NCBI RefSeq assembly: GCF_001424905.1
Contig: NZ_LMCU01000001.1
Coordinates: 1,109,480-1,173,479, forward strand
Direction of reading: 5' to 3'
Origin: Leifsonia sp. Root112D2
Lineage (GTDB): Bacteria > Actinomycetota > Actinomycetes > Actinomycetales > Microbacteriaceae
Length of the DNA: 64,000 nt
The notes under the pieces are model-generated. The model made no database searches, was not told the origin of the DNA, and worked only from the letters and a program-made list of their open reading frames with translations. Below are positions 23,416-32,796 of the stretch, one piece after another; the stretch's first letter is position 1; each line of letters starts with the position of its first letter. Both the position numbers and the translations under genes were made by a program.

Positions 23416-24365
23416 CACTCTCCGCACCACGAGCGGCTGATGCTCCCGTCGTCACCACGGTAAAGACTCCTGGCTCAGTCCGCAGGCCTGGTCGCAGCAG
23501 GCTTCGCTATGCGGTGATCGTCGCCGTCTTCCTCCTGCCCAGCCTTATCCCCCTGCTCATGTTCACCATCGGCCCGATGATCGCCGCGGGCTGGGTGAGC
23601 CTGCATGAGTGGAATCTGATCGGACCCATGAGCTGGGTCGGGGTGAGCAACTACACGGCTCTTCTCGCCGACCCCGGCACGCAGCAGGCGTTCCTGCACA
23701 CGCTCTATTACATCGTCGGGTACCTGCCGCTGGTCTATGTGGGCGGGCTGGCGTTGGCGCTTGCGCTCAACAGTCGCATCAAGGGTCGAGCCTTCATGCG
23801 TGGAATCTACTTTCTCCCCGTCATTTCCAGCTGGGTCGTCGTCGCGCTGGTCTGGCGCTGGTTGCTGAACCCCAGCGTGGGAATCGTCAACTGGGCGCTC
23901 AGCATCATCGGAATTCATGGACCGGGCTGGTGGACAGATCCCTCGTGGTCGATGCCATCGATCATCCTCGCGTCTGCGTGGAAAGACCTTGGATTCGTGA
24001 TGGTGATTCTGCTCGCAGGCCTGCAGACCATCAATCCCGACCTGCATGAAGCCGCGCAGATCGACGGGGCGGGCTGGTGGCGCCGACTCTTCAGCATTAC
24101 CTTGCCGATGCTCTCACCATCAACGTTCTTCGTGGTCGTGCTCTCGCTCATCAACGGCTTCCAAGTCTTCGACCAGGTCTTCGTCATGACCGCGGGGGGA
24201 CCAAACAATTCCAGCCGGGTTGTCGTGCAGGAGGTTTACGATCTCACCTTCCGCTACGGCCAGGCGGGTCAGGCTTCGGCCCTGTCATGGATTCTCTTTG
24301 TCGTGATCCTCATCGTCACGCTGATTCAGTTCCTCGGGCAGCGAAAGTGGGTGAACTATGCGTAG
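23412..24365 (+). CDS. Sugar ABC transporter permease (MalF type)
   Basis: A 317-residue MalF-type permease with six or seven membrane segments. It has the EAA-loop region HEAAQIDGAGWWRRLFSITLPMLSPS, which docks on the ATPase. The first segment reads LLPSLIPLLMFTIGPMIAAG. It overlaps the ROK gene by 4 bp and the next permease by 8 bp. No ATPase gene is in this cassette, so a shared MsiK-type ATPase elsewhere probably drives transport, as is usual in actinobacteria. Confidence 0.88.
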   Translation: MTLSAPRAADAPVVTTVKTPGSVRRPGRSRLRYAVIVAVFLLPSLIPLLMFTIGPMIAAGWVSLHEWNLIGPMSWVGVSNYTALLADPGTQQAFLHTLYYIVGYLPLVYVGGLALALALNSRIKGRAFMRGIYFLPVISSWVVVALVWRWLLNPSVGIVNWALSIIGIHGPGWWTDPSWSMPSIILASAWKDLGFVMVILLAGLQTINPDLHEAAQIDGAGWWRRLFSITLPMLSPSTFFVVVLSLINGFQVFDQVFVMTAGGPNNSSRVVVQEVYDLTFRYGQAGQASALSWILFVVILIVTLIQFLGQRKWVNYA

Positions 24366-25173
24366 GCGCCTGTCACATCCGGTTCTTTATGTTGTGCTGA
24401 TCATCGGCGCGCTCATCATGGTCTTCCCCTTCCTGTGGACGCTCGTGACGTCTATCAGCCCCGGTGCGAGCCTGACCGCAACGCCGAAACTGATCCCGGA
24501 CAACCCCTCGCTGGCCCCCTACTTTGAGCTCTTCAGCCGCGTGCCGTTTGCGCGAGTCATTGTCAACAGCCTGATCATTGCGGTCATCAGCACCGTGTTT
24601 CAGCTCGTGACGAGCTCGATGGCCGCTTATGTGTTCTCACGGATGCCCTTCAAAGGGCGCGGCGGTATCTTCGCGCTCTACCTGGCGACCATGATGATTC
24701 CCTTCCAGGTGCTCATCGTTCCGCTCTTCGTCGAGATGAAGAACTTCGGACTGATCAACACATATTTCGGGGCCATCCTGCCGACGATCGCATCGGCGTT
24801 CGGAGTCTTCTTGCTTCGCCAGGCGATGAACTCGGTTCCGATCGAACTCGACGAGGCCGCCACGCTCGATGGGGCCGGACACTTCAGGCTCTTCGGGCAG
24901 ATCATTCTTCCGCTCGTGCGACCGGGCCTCGCCACATTGGCTGTGTTCGGCTTTCTGAACACATGGAACAGCTTCCTCTGGCCGCTCATTATCTTGCGCG
25001 ACCCGACGATGCAGACGCTGCCTGTCGCGCTGTCGAGCCTTCAAGGGCAGTACAGCACCCAATGGGATGTGCTCATGGCGGGCTCCGTAGTCAGCATCAT
25101 TCCCATGTTTGCTCTCTACGTCTTCGCCCAGAAGTACATCATTCAAGGCGTCGCCGGCACGGGAATCAAATGA
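24358..25173 (+). CDS. Sugar ABC transporter permease (MalG type)
   Basis: A 271-residue MalG-type permease. The EAA loop is IELDEAATLDGAGHFRLFGQIILPLVRPG. The C-terminus QKYIIQGVAGTGIK is typical of the family (GxxxGxxK). Six membrane segments are predicted. It pairs with the preceding permease and overlaps it by 8 bp. Here the permeases come before the binding protein, the reverse of the common order. Confidence 0.88.
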   Translation: MRRRLSHPVLYVVLIIGALIMVFPFLWTLVTSISPGASLTATPKLIPDNPSLAPYFELFSRVPFARVIVNSLIIAVISTVFQLVTSSMAAYVFSRMPFKGRGGIFALYLATMMIPFQVLIVPLFVEMKNFGLINTYFGAILPTIASAFGVFLLRQAMNSVPIELDEAATLDGAGHFRLFGQIILPLVRPGLATLAVFGFLNTWNSFLWPLIILRDPTMQTLPVALSSLQGQYSTQWDVLMAGSVVSIIPMFALYVFAQKYIIQGVAGTGIK

Positions 25174-25241
25174 CCGCGCCATCTATCACCCACAACCGCA
25201 CGACCCTCACCAACACAGGTATCAAAGGAGATAGCACTCAC

Positions 25242-26495
25242 ATGAAAAAGCACATCACCGCGGCCGTCGGAATGGCGGCTCTCGCGGCACTCACCCTTGT
25301 CGGCTGCAGTTCACCTGCCGGCTCGTCCGGCGGCTCAAGCAACGACAAGGTCACGATTACCTATTCGAACTTCATCTCCAATGGAGGCAATGAGAAGAAT
25401 CTGACAACCATCGTCGACGCCTTCCACAAGGCGAACCCGAACATAACGGTCAAGGTCACCACTGCGGCATACGCCGACTACTTCACCAAATTGCAGACAG
25501 ATCTCGCCGCGGGCACTGAGGCCGACGTTTTCGATGTCGACAGCGGCAGCTACCCGACTTACCAGGCGGATGGCGCTCTCGCGCCGTTGAGCGGTGTCGA
25601 TGGGTCGAAGTACCGCACATCCGTTCTCGACACCTACAAGACGGATGGCAAGCAGTATGGGCTTCCCACTTCCTTCTCCGACGTCGTGCTGTTCTACAAC
25701 AAGAACCTGTTCGACAAGGCCGGTGTGGCTTATCCCACGAAAGACTGGACCTGGGCGGATGAGACCGCAGCGGCGAAGAAGCTGACGAACGCATCCGCCG
25801 GAGTCTTCGGCGACTATCAGCCCATCAGCTACAACGAGTTCTACAAGGCGGTCGCCCAGGCTGGCGGATCCTTCCTCAGCAAGGACGACAAATCGGCGGC
25901 ATTCGACTCGGCCGAGGGCATCGCCGCAGCGAAGTGGATAGCGGGGAAGAGCGGTACCACCATGCCGACCGCAGCCCAGGGCGCAGGCACTCCCGACTTC
26001 GACACGAACCTGTTCAAGTCGGGAAAGCTCGCCATTTGGCACACCGGCATCTGGATGTTCAGCACGCTCGGGACGCTTCCGTTCGGATGGGACGTCGCTG
26101 TCGACCCCGGTGACACACAGCACGCCAGCGCTGTGTTCTCCAACGCGGTCGCCGTCTCTGCCAACGCGAAGAATAAGGATGCGGCGCAGAAATTCGCCAC
26201 CTATCTCTCCAGCTCAAAGACGATGGTCGACACGCGCCTGAAGTCGGGCTGGGAGCTTCCGGCCATCTCCGACGACGCACTTCTGCAGCCGTACCTGACA
26301 GCCGGCACGCCGGCCAACCGCCAGGCCGTCTTCGACTCGCTGGAGAAAATCGCGGATGCACCGGTGCTGGGTCAGAACTCGCAGAAGATCCAGGACATCG
26401 TCAATAACGCGTTGGGCGAGATCGCCGCAGGGCGTCAGGGCGCAGATGCAGCCCTCAAGGGCGCAGCGAGCCAGGTCGACGCGCTCCTGAAGTAG
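25242..26495 (+). CDS. Sugar ABC transporter substrate-binding lipoprotein
   Basis: A 417-residue family 1 extracellular solute-binding lipoprotein. The signal ends in lipobox LVGC (Cys24 or so), then a Ser/Gly linker. The mature domain starts VTITYSNFISNGGNEKNLTTIVDAFHKANPNI and includes DLAAGTEADVFDVDSG and KSGKLAIWHTGIWMF, a usual sugar-contact region. ATG 25242 has AAAGGAGAT upstream. The neighbouring GH15-like and GH31 enzymes suggest an alpha-glucoside as ligand. Confidence 0.88.
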   Translation: MKKHITAAVGMAALAALTLVGCSSPAGSSGGSSNDKVTITYSNFISNGGNEKNLTTIVDAFHKANPNITVKVTTAAYADYFTKLQTDLAAGTEADVFDVDSGSYPTYQADGALAPLSGVDGSKYRTSVLDTYKTDGKQYGLPTSFSDVVLFYNKNLFDKAGVAYPTKDWTWADETAAAKKLTNASAGVFGDYQPISYNEFYKAVAQAGGSFLSKDDKSAAFDSAEGIAAAKWIAGKSGTTMPTAAQGAGTPDFDTNLFKSGKLAIWHTGIWMFSTLGTLPFGWDVAVDPGDTQHASAVFSNAVAVSANAKNKDAAQKFATYLSSSKTMVDTRLKSGWELPAISDDALLQPYLTAGTPANRQAVFDSLEKIADAPVLGQNSQKIQDIVNNALGEIAAGRQGADAALKGAASQVDALLK

Positions 26496-26503
26496 AGCAC
26501 CAC

Positions 26504-26541
26504 CAGGGTGGCTCCGGCCTCAGCACGCCGGAACCACCCTG
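26504..26541 (+). terminator. Intercistronic hairpin after the binding-protein gene
   Basis: CAGGGTGGCTCCGGC (26504-26518) pairs with GCCGGAACCACCCTG (26527-26541) with one mismatch, eight bases after the stop. There is no T tract. Such hairpins often stabilise binding-protein mRNA or reduce read-through into the downstream enzyme genes. Confidence 0.65.
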
Positions 26542-26570
26542 CCACGACGACCTCGAAGAGAAAGTTCCCC

Positions 26571-27728
26571 GTGAGCACCGAAGAGTCCATCCCCATGGCA
26601 TCGAATGCCCTGACGGCGCCATCGCTGCCGCGTCTTTTCGATGCGAGCATGCAACTCATCCTCGAGTTGCAGACGCCCGAGGGAGCCTACCCGGCCAGTC
26701 CCACGTTTTCGGCCTACACCGGATATTGCTGGTTTCGCGATGGTGCCTTCATCGCGGACGCTGTCTCCGCGGCAGGTGGCATCCAGTCCGCTTCGGCGTT
26801 CTTCGACTGGTGTGCGCGGGTTCTTTCAAGCCGTGCGGAGCAGATCGAGGCGATCGTGCGTGAATCACAGGCTGGTAACCCACCCCTGAATGAGCGGATG
26901 CTGCCGGCACGATTCACCTTCGCCGGCGGTGACGGCAACGACGACTGGTGGGACTTCCAGCTCGACGGCTACGGAACCTGGCTGTGGGCACTCGTCGCTC
27001 ACGGCGACCGTCATGGGCTCGGCCTTGAGCGCTGGCAACACGGTGTAGAGCTGACCGTCGACTACTTGCTCAGTTCATGGGCGCGCCCCTGTTATGACTG
27101 GTGGGAGGAGAACCAGGAGCACATTCATGTATCGACACTCGGTTGTGTTGCGGCAGGTCTCGCCGCCGTTGCCGGGCGGGGAATGCTGGACGGTGCACGT
27201 CGCGTCGCCGCCGAGAATGCGGTCGATCAGATCCACGCACTCATTGCCGAACGGGGTACACGCGACGGCCATCTGATCAAGTGGCTCGATGGTGACACGG
27301 TCGACGGGAGCCTTGCGGCCGTCCTTGCGCCGCTCGGATTCGCCGTGTCCGCGGAGGTGATTTCGAAGACCATCGACGCGATCGAGAATGGTCTGACGGT
27401 CGATGACGGTGTTCACCGATACCGCGAGGACACCTTCTTCGGTGGGGGCCAGTGGCCGTTGCTGAGTTGTTTCCTCGGTCTTGCCCAGAGTGTTGCGGGG
27501 CGGAACGATCGCGCGCGGGAACTGCTGACGTGGGCGGCGAGCACTGCCACCGACAGACTGGAGCTTCCCGAACAGGTCAGCCGACATTTGCTTGCACCGG
27601 GGATGCGGCAGGAATGGGTTGACCGCTGGGGACCGGTCGCCACTCCGTTGTTGTGGAGCCATGCCATGTTCATCCGACTTGCTGTCGAACTCGGTATCGA
27701 GGGCCAGCAGAAGGGCACCGCGCGATGA
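26571..27728 (+). CDS. GH15-like glycoside hydrolase
   Basis: A 385-residue (alpha/alpha)6-barrel enzyme resembling glucoamylase/trehalase family GH15. It has GYCWFRDGAFIADA near the N-terminus, CYDWWEENQEHIHVST, where the first Glu of WEE fits the catalytic acid, and EWVDRWGPVATPLLWSHAMFI near the end, where GH15 enzymes carry the second catalytic Glu. It has no signal peptide, so it should act in the cytoplasm on an imported alpha-glucoside. GTG 26571 was chosen for the AGAGAAAG upstream; ATG 26595 is possible. It overlaps the GH31 gene by 4 bp. Confidence 0.78.
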   Translation: MSTEESIPMASNALTAPSLPRLFDASMQLILELQTPEGAYPASPTFSAYTGYCWFRDGAFIADAVSAAGGIQSASAFFDWCARVLSSRAEQIEAIVRESQAGNPPLNERMLPARFTFAGGDGNDDWWDFQLDGYGTWLWALVAHGDRHGLGLERWQHGVELTVDYLLSSWARPCYDWWEENQEHIHVSTLGCVAAGLAAVAGRGMLDGARRVAAENAVDQIHALIAERGTRDGHLIKWLDGDTVDGSLAAVLAPLGFAVSAEVISKTIDAIENGLTVDDGVHRYREDTFFGGGQWPLLSCFLGLAQSVAGRNDRARELLTWAASTATDRLELPEQVSRHLLAPGMRQEWVDRWGPVATPLLWSHAMFIRLAVELGIEGQQKGTAR

Positions 27729-29986
27729 TCCGACACCGGCCGTACGGCTCCGGGCATCCATACTCTGACGACACCGAACAGCGTGTTCCTGCCTTTCCCG
27801 AGGCTGAGCAGACAGCGATCCTTGGCGTTCGGACATCGGGCTCCGTTGATGCCGTTTCGTGTGAACTCCAGTGGTGCCCCGATGAGGGGGTTAGTCAGTG
27901 CGAACATTTGTCGCTCGTGAAAGTCACTCGCTCGTCGCGCGGGCAGGCCATCGACGGAGGGCATCTGGCCTCCGCCCAGGCACGGCTTGCACGGGAAAGC
28001 GGCGGGTGGCAAGTTGAGACGCCGAGTCTACGGCCGGACGGTCGATACCGATACCGCTTTACCGCGCACCGTGAACGCGGAAACATGGAACACACCCGTT
28101 GGTTCGAGTTTCGCGCGGGCATCTGGGTCTCCGCGCCGGAGGCCGTCGAGTCGCTCGGGCGATCGCGCGTGATTCGCAATTCGATCGCCGTGCTGCACGA
28201 CGGCACTCGTGCCAGGCGCATCCGATTCGAGTTGCCGCTTATCGCCGGCGAGCACGTAACAGGGCTCGGCGAACGATTCGACGCACTCGATCACCGCGGG
28301 GCAGTTCTGGATTCCGTTGTTTTCGAGCAGTACAAGAGCCAGGGCGCTGAGCGTAAGACATATCTGCCCATGCCGTTTGCGCATATCGTCGGCGGCGATG
28401 GATGGGGATTTCATATCCGCAGTTCACGTCGCGCCTTCTTCGACTTCGGGGCAGCGGCGCATGATCGTATTGGTGTTGAAGTCGAACTCGACGCCGAAGC
28501 GTCGAACTTGACGAGTGCCATCGCCGTGCGCTTCTACGATGGGAAGCCAAGCGAGGTGCTGCGAGAGTTCCTTGGTGACGTCGGTACACCGGCCGAGCTT
28601 CCTGACTGGGTGTTCCGGCTGTGGGCCAGCGGCAATGAGTGGAACACTCAGGCCGAGGTGTTGCGGCAGATGGACCTGCACCGCCAACACGATATCCCGG
28701 TCGGCTCTGTGGTGATCGAGGCATGGAGCGATGAGAGCACTTTCACCGCATTCCGCGATGCGCGTTATGCGGTAACCGAAGACGGCCGACCACATGCCCT
28801 CGCCGACTTTGACTTCCCGGCCGGAGGTGCGTGGCCGGACCCGAAGGGCATGGTCGACGAGCTTCATGAACGCGAGATCAAGGTTCACCTGTGGCAGATT
28901 CCGCTGATGAAGATGCGGCCGCATCCGGTCGGACAGGCCAAGGCAGATGCCGATGCGGCCATCGCAGAAAATGTTCTCATTCGTGAAGTCGCGCCGGACG
29001 GAGTACTCCGCCCTTATCGAAATCGCGGATGGTGGTTCCCGCTCGGGCTCATGCCCGACCTCACCGACGACCGTGCGGCGGGTTGGTGGACTTCAAAGCG
29101 ACGCTATTTGGTCGACGAGGTTGGAATCGACGGCTTCAAGACGGACGGTGGTGAGCACGCCTGGGGACGTGACCTCGTTTACCTTGATGGCTGCGCCGGC
29201 GATGCGAAGAACAATACCTTCCCCGTCTCGTATGCGAAGGCATACGGTGACCTCCTGCGCTCAGCGGGCAAAGCACCTGTGACATTCAGTCGAGCGGGCT
29301 TCACTGGATCGCAGGCTCACGGTGCGTTCTGGGCGGGCGACGAGAACTCGACATGGCAGGCTTTCCGCTGGTCGATGCTGGCAGGGTTGTCGGCGGCGGC
29401 GAGCGGCATTGTCTACTGGGGCTGGGACATCGCCGGATTCTCAGGGGATGTGCCCGACGCCGAACTCTATTTGAGAGCAACCGCGGCGTCCGTTTTCGTG
29501 CCGATCATGCAGTACCACTCGGAGTTCAATCACCACCGTTCTCCTTCGGCTGACCGCACACCTTGGAACATCGCTGAGCGCAGCGGTCGCGGCGATGTGT
29601 TACCGATCTTCCGTGACTTGACCAAGTTGCGAGAGAGGCTGGTGCCCTATCTCTCGGCGCAGGCGCGCGTGACGATTCAGACCGGCCGACCACTCATGCG
29701 GCCGTTATATTTCGATTATCCGAACGACGAGCAGGTCTGGTCGACGCAGCCACAATGGATGCTCGGTGACGACCTCGTCGTCGCTCCTGTGCTTGAGCCC
29801 GGGGCGGACCGATGGTCGATATATATCCCACAGGGTTCCTGGGTCGATGCGTGGACGGGCGAGCGCAGCAAGGGGGGCGAATACGTCGAAGCGGCTGCGC
29901 CCTTGGACCGCATCCCGGTCTACGTCAGGGAATCGGCATGGTCGACGCTGCATGAAGCGTTCACCGGCGACGTGACGCACGCCTGA
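27725..29986 (+). CDS. GH31 alpha-glucosidase/alpha-xylosidase
   Basis: A 753-residue GH31 enzyme. An N-terminal beta-sandwich with LIAGEHVTGLGERFDAL is followed by the TIM barrel. The nucleophile Asp lies in GFKTDGGEHAWG and the acid/base Asp in FWAGDENSTWQAF; MQYHSEFNHH is also typical. It has no signal peptide and so is cytoplasmic. The exact substrate (alpha-glucoside, xyloside or sulfoquinovoside) cannot be fixed by motif alone. The last residues, DVTHA, match those of the upstream DinB-fold protein and are coded by an identical 18-bp sequence, so the native C-terminus may have been replaced during insertion. Confidence 0.88.
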   Translation: MIRHRPYGSGHPYSDDTEQRVPAFPEAEQTAILGVRTSGSVDAVSCELQWCPDEGVSQCEHLSLVKVTRSSRGQAIDGGHLASAQARLARESGGWQVETPSLRPDGRYRYRFTAHRERGNMEHTRWFEFRAGIWVSAPEAVESLGRSRVIRNSIAVLHDGTRARRIRFELPLIAGEHVTGLGERFDALDHRGAVLDSVVFEQYKSQGAERKTYLPMPFAHIVGGDGWGFHIRSSRRAFFDFGAAAHDRIGVEVELDAEASNLTSAIAVRFYDGKPSEVLREFLGDVGTPAELPDWVFRLWASGNEWNTQAEVLRQMDLHRQHDIPVGSVVIEAWSDESTFTAFRDARYAVTEDGRPHALADFDFPAGGAWPDPKGMVDELHEREIKVHLWQIPLMKMRPHPVGQAKADADAAIAENVLIREVAPDGVLRPYRNRGWWFPLGLMPDLTDDRAAGWWTSKRRYLVDEVGIDGFKTDGGEHAWGRDLVYLDGCAGDAKNNTFPVSYAKAYGDLLRSAGKAPVTFSRAGFTGSQAHGAFWAGDENSTWQAFRWSMLAGLSAAASGIVYWGWDIAGFSGDVPDAELYLRATAASVFVPIMQYHSEFNHHRSPSADRTPWNIAERSGRGDVLPIFRDLTKLRERLVPYLSAQARVTIQTGRPLMRPLYFDYPNDEQVWSTQPQWMLGDDLVVAPVLEPGADRWSIYIPQGSWVDAWTGERSKGGEYVEAAAPLDRIPVYVRESAWSTLHEAFTGDVTHA
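29969..29986 (+). repeat. 18-bp direct repeat, right copy
   Basis: GACGTGACGCACGCCTGA is identical to 22023-22040 and again ends at a TGA stop. The sequence differs on both sides of the repeat, so this is a short precise duplication and not part of a longer homology. Confidence 0.9.
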
Positions 29987-30030
29987 GGGTGAGGCGGCGC
30001 ATCCGTTCACCGCGGCGTAGTCAGTCCGCG

Positions 30031-30036
30031 TAGTCT
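30031..30036 (+). promoter_or_regulatory. -10 box, leaderless promoter of the fetB-like gene
   Basis: TAGTCT is followed by six bases and the ATG at 30043, without a ribosome-binding site. Confidence 0.5.
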
Positions 30037-30042
30037 CTCCCC

Positions 30043-30789
30043 ATGAGATGGCCTGAGCTGCTTTCGACCCTGATCGGGGTCTGCGCGCTGATAGCCATCG
30101 CCACGGCGGTGCTGTGGACGTTTCGGGTGCCGCATCGCTGGGCTCCGGCACTCGCCGTGTTGCGAGGCATGCTGCAGCTGGCTGCAATCAGCGTGGTGCT
30201 CGCCGGGGTGATCTCCAGCGGGTTCTGGGTGGGGCTCGCGCTTGTCGTGATGTTCCTCGTTGCCACGCTCACGGCATCCCACCGCCTGGGCTGGTCGCTG
30301 CCGCGCACCGCCACGGTCACGGGTGCCATGGCGCTCGGCATCGTGGTCACGCTGACCGTCGTCTTCTCGACCGGCGCCATCGCATTCACGCCCCGCTATG
30401 TGCTGGCCATCGGCGGCATTGTGATCGGCAACACCATGACCATCGCGACGCTCGCCGGCCGCCACTTCAATGGCTCGGTCGGCGACCATTGGGACGAGGT
30501 GGAAGGCTGGCTGGCTCTCGGCGCGACGCCGCGGCAGTCCACGCTCGAGCTGGCCCGTCGTGCCGTGTACTCGGCGCTCATCCCCTCAACGGACCAGACC
30601 AAGACCACCGGGCTGGTGACGCTGCCGGGTGCGTTCGTCGGTGCGATCTTCGGCGGAGTCTCGCCGCTGGAGGCCGGTCGCTTTCAGATAGTGGTTCTGG
30701 CCGCGATCATGTCGGCCGGGGCCATCACCGCCGTGGCCATCATCGGTGCGCTCGCGCCGGTGCGTGTGAAGCCGGCGCCGCTGCGCTGA
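30043..30789 (+). CDS. FetB-like (UPF0014) ABC transporter permease
   Basis: A 248-residue membrane protein with about seven segments. Family-like stretches are RGMLQLAAISVVLAGV near residue 45, IGNTMTIATLAGRHF, EGWLALGATPRQSTLELARRAVYSALIPSTDQTKTTGLVTLPG and GAFVGAIFGGVSPLEA. In E. coli FetAB this permease works with an ATPase in iron export under oxidative stress. No ATPase gene is adjacent, so the partner must lie elsewhere or the function differs. It is probably leaderless and lies just right of the sugar cassette. Confidence 0.83.
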   Translation: MRWPELLSTLIGVCALIAIATAVLWTFRVPHRWAPALAVLRGMLQLAAISVVLAGVISSGFWVGLALVVMFLVATLTASHRLGWSLPRTATVTGAMALGIVVTLTVVFSTGAIAFTPRYVLAIGGIVIGNTMTIATLAGRHFNGSVGDHWDEVEGWLALGATPRQSTLELARRAVYSALIPSTDQTKTTGLVTLPGAFVGAIFGGVSPLEAGRFQIVVLAAIMSAGAITAVAIIGALAPVRVKPAPLR

Positions 30790-30806
30790 GTCGCCGCGGC
30801 TCTACC

Positions 30807-30866
30807 TTGACCCGCGCACGCGAAGGTCTTATGTTGTGATCACTAGACGCGCAAACGTGCGACTAG
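30807..30866 (+). promoter_or_regulatory. Promoter and operator candidate of the dehydroshikimate dehydratase gene
   Basis: TTGACC (30807-30812) and TATGTT (30830-30835) are spaced by 17 bp. At the expected start lies GTGATCAC (30836-30843, a perfect palindrome), and CTAG is repeated at 30843-30846 and 30863-30866 flanking an imperfect inverted repeat. The -10 TATGTT is the same as in the second liv promoter. Confidence 0.6.
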
Positions 30867-30927
30867 CGAACAATCGAAAGCGAGCGGATGCGATGGGTCA
30901 CGTAATCGACAACCGAGCGGCGTCCTG

Positions 30928-32796
30928 ATGCGCACCTCCATTGCCACGGTGAGCATCGGCGGAACCCTCGAGGCCAAACTTGCCGCTGCCGCCGCGGCTG
31001 GCTTTGACGGGATCGAGATTTTCGAGAACGACCTGATCGCCAGTCCGCTCTCCCCGGCGGAGGTGCGCGCACGCGCCACTGATCTCGGTCTCACGATCGA
31101 CCTCTACCAGCCCTTTCGAGACCTCGAGGGGGTGCCCGAGCCCGCGTTCGCGCAGGGCCTGCGCAGGGCCGAGGCCAAACTCGATCTCGCGGTCGAACTC
31201 GGCGCGCCCGCCATGCTGCTCTGCTCGAATGTGGGCACTGCGAGCATCGACGACGACGATCTCGTGGCGAGTCAGCTGCGACGTGTCGGTGACCGTGCCG
31301 CCGAGCGCGGCATCCGCATCGCGTACGAGGCCCTGGCCTGGGGCACGTACGTCAATAGCTATGAACACTCGTGGCGCCTCGTCGAAAAGGCCGACCATCC
31401 GGCCGTCGGGCTGTGCCTCGACAGCTTTCACATCTTCTCCCGCGGCTCCGATCTCACCATGCTGCCGAGCATTCCCGGCGACAAGATCGTCTTCTGCCAG
31501 CTCGCGGATGCCCCGGCGCTCAAACTCGACCCGCTCTCGTGGAGCAGGCACTATCGGGTGTTCCCGGGTCAGGGCAGCTTTCCCCTGGTGGACTTCACGC
31601 GAGCCCTGCTGAGCACCGGCTACGACGGGCCGCTCTCGATCGAGGTCTTCAACGACGTCTTTCGGCAGACCGATCCCGAGCGCACCGCCGTGGACGCCCT
31701 ACGATCGCTGCGCTACCTCGAAGACTCCGCGGCGACGGATGCCGAGAAGCAGGGGCAGGCGTCGCCCTCGATCCTGGCCAGACTCACCGACGCCCCGCCC
31801 GCCGAAGACATCGACTTCGTGGAGATTCGCACGGTGGCCCATGGGGAACTGGCCGCGGCGCTGCGCGCGCTCGGCTTCTCCCGCCGCGGCCGGCACCGGA
31901 ACAAGGCCGTCGAACTGTGGTCGCAGGCGGCGGTGCGTCTCGTGATCAATGAGACCGTTCCGGTGCCGCACGAGCCGAGCATCGCCGCCGTCGGCTTCGA
32001 ATTCGAGAACACGGATGCCGCGGCTCGCCGCGCCGCCGAGCTGCTGGCTCCCCGGCTCGAGCGCGCCTCGTCTCCCGGCGAGGCCGTGCTGCACGGCATC
32101 GCCGCCCCCAACTCGACGGAGATCTACATCGGTGAGGAGAGCAGGGAGGGCGAGCCTCCGTGGGTGGGGGAGTTCGCCGGGGAGCCGGCCACGGCATCCG
32201 CGGCGGTGGGGATCACGGGGATAGACCATGTGTCGCTGGCGCAGCCCTGGCAATACTTCGACGAGGCCGTGTTGTTCTATCGTTCGGTGCTCGGGCTGCG
32301 ACCCGAGCAGAGCGTCGACGTCGCCGATGTGAACGGCCTGGTGCGCAGCCAGGTGATGCGCAACGAGAGCGGGTCGGTCTGTCTCGTCTTGAATGTCTTG
32401 CCGATGGGCGCCGTGATCGAACCGCATCGAGACGGGCACGGCGGCGCCGATCACATTGCGTTGCGCACCGACGACCTGATTGCCACGGCGAGTGAGCTGG
32501 CCCGACGCGGGCTGCCGATGCTGCAGATTCCGGCCAATTACTACGCCGATCTGAAGGCGCGCTTCGACTTGACCGACGAGTACATCCAACAGTTGAGCGC
32601 GCTGAATGTGCTGTACGACCGCGATGCCAGCGGGGTATTCCTGCAGGCGTATACGCGCACGATCGGCAACGTCTTCTTCGAGCTGGTCGAGCGCTCGGGC
32701 GACTACAGGGCTTTCGGCGCCTCGAACTCCCCGGTGAGGCGGGCGGCACAGAATCGTGGCGCGGTGCCAGCGGCATCCGCCCCACTTCTTCGCTGA
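30928..32796 (+). CDS. qsuB: 3-dehydroshikimate dehydratase (QsuB/QuiC type), TIM barrel plus VOC domain
   Basis: A 622-residue two-domain protein of the length and layout of Corynebacterium QsuB. The N-terminal TIM barrel (about residues 1-270) makes protocatechuate from 3-dehydroshikimate. Its four metal ligands fit: Glu in AYEALAWG, Asp in LCLDSFHIF, Gln in VFCQLADAP and Glu in LSIEVFNDVF. The C-terminal half is a VOC/4-hydroxyphenylpyruvate-dioxygenase-like domain with ligands His in IDHVSLAQP, His in DHIALRT and Glu in VFFELVER, so a metal site is kept there too. It has its own promoter and ends in tandem hairpins facing two iclR genes. Confidence 0.88.
   Translation: MRTSIATVSIGGTLEAKLAAAAAAGFDGIEIFENDLIASPLSPAEVRARATDLGLTIDLYQPFRDLEGVPEPAFAQGLRRAEAKLDLAVELGAPAMLLCSNVGTASIDDDDLVASQLRRVGDRAAERGIRIAYEALAWGTYVNSYEHSWRLVEKADHPAVGLCLDSFHIFSRGSDLTMLPSIPGDKIVFCQLADAPALKLDPLSWSRHYRVFPGQGSFPLVDFTRALLSTGYDGPLSIEVFNDVFRQTDPERTAVDALRSLRYLEDSAATDAEKQGQASPSILARLTDAPPAEDIDFVEIRTVAHGELAAALRALGFSRRGRHRNKAVELWSQAAVRLVINETVPVPHEPSIAAVGFEFENTDAAARRAAELLAPRLERASSPGEAVLHGIAAPNSTEIYIGEESREGEPPWVGEFAGEPATASAAVGITGIDHVSLAQPWQYFDEAVLFYRSVLGLRPEQSVDVADVNGLVRSQVMRNESGSVCLVLNVLPMGAVIEPHRDGHGGADHIALRTDDLIATASELARRGLPMLQIPANYYADLKARFDLTDEYIQQLSALNVLYDRDASGVFLQAYTRTIGNVFFELVERSGDYRAFGASNSPVRRAAQNRGAVPAASAPLLR

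Noticed and set aside
22041..29986. The sugar cassette as a classical transposon or integrated phage
   Set aside because: No transposase, integrase, tRNA target or terminal inverted repeat is present; only the short direct repeat.
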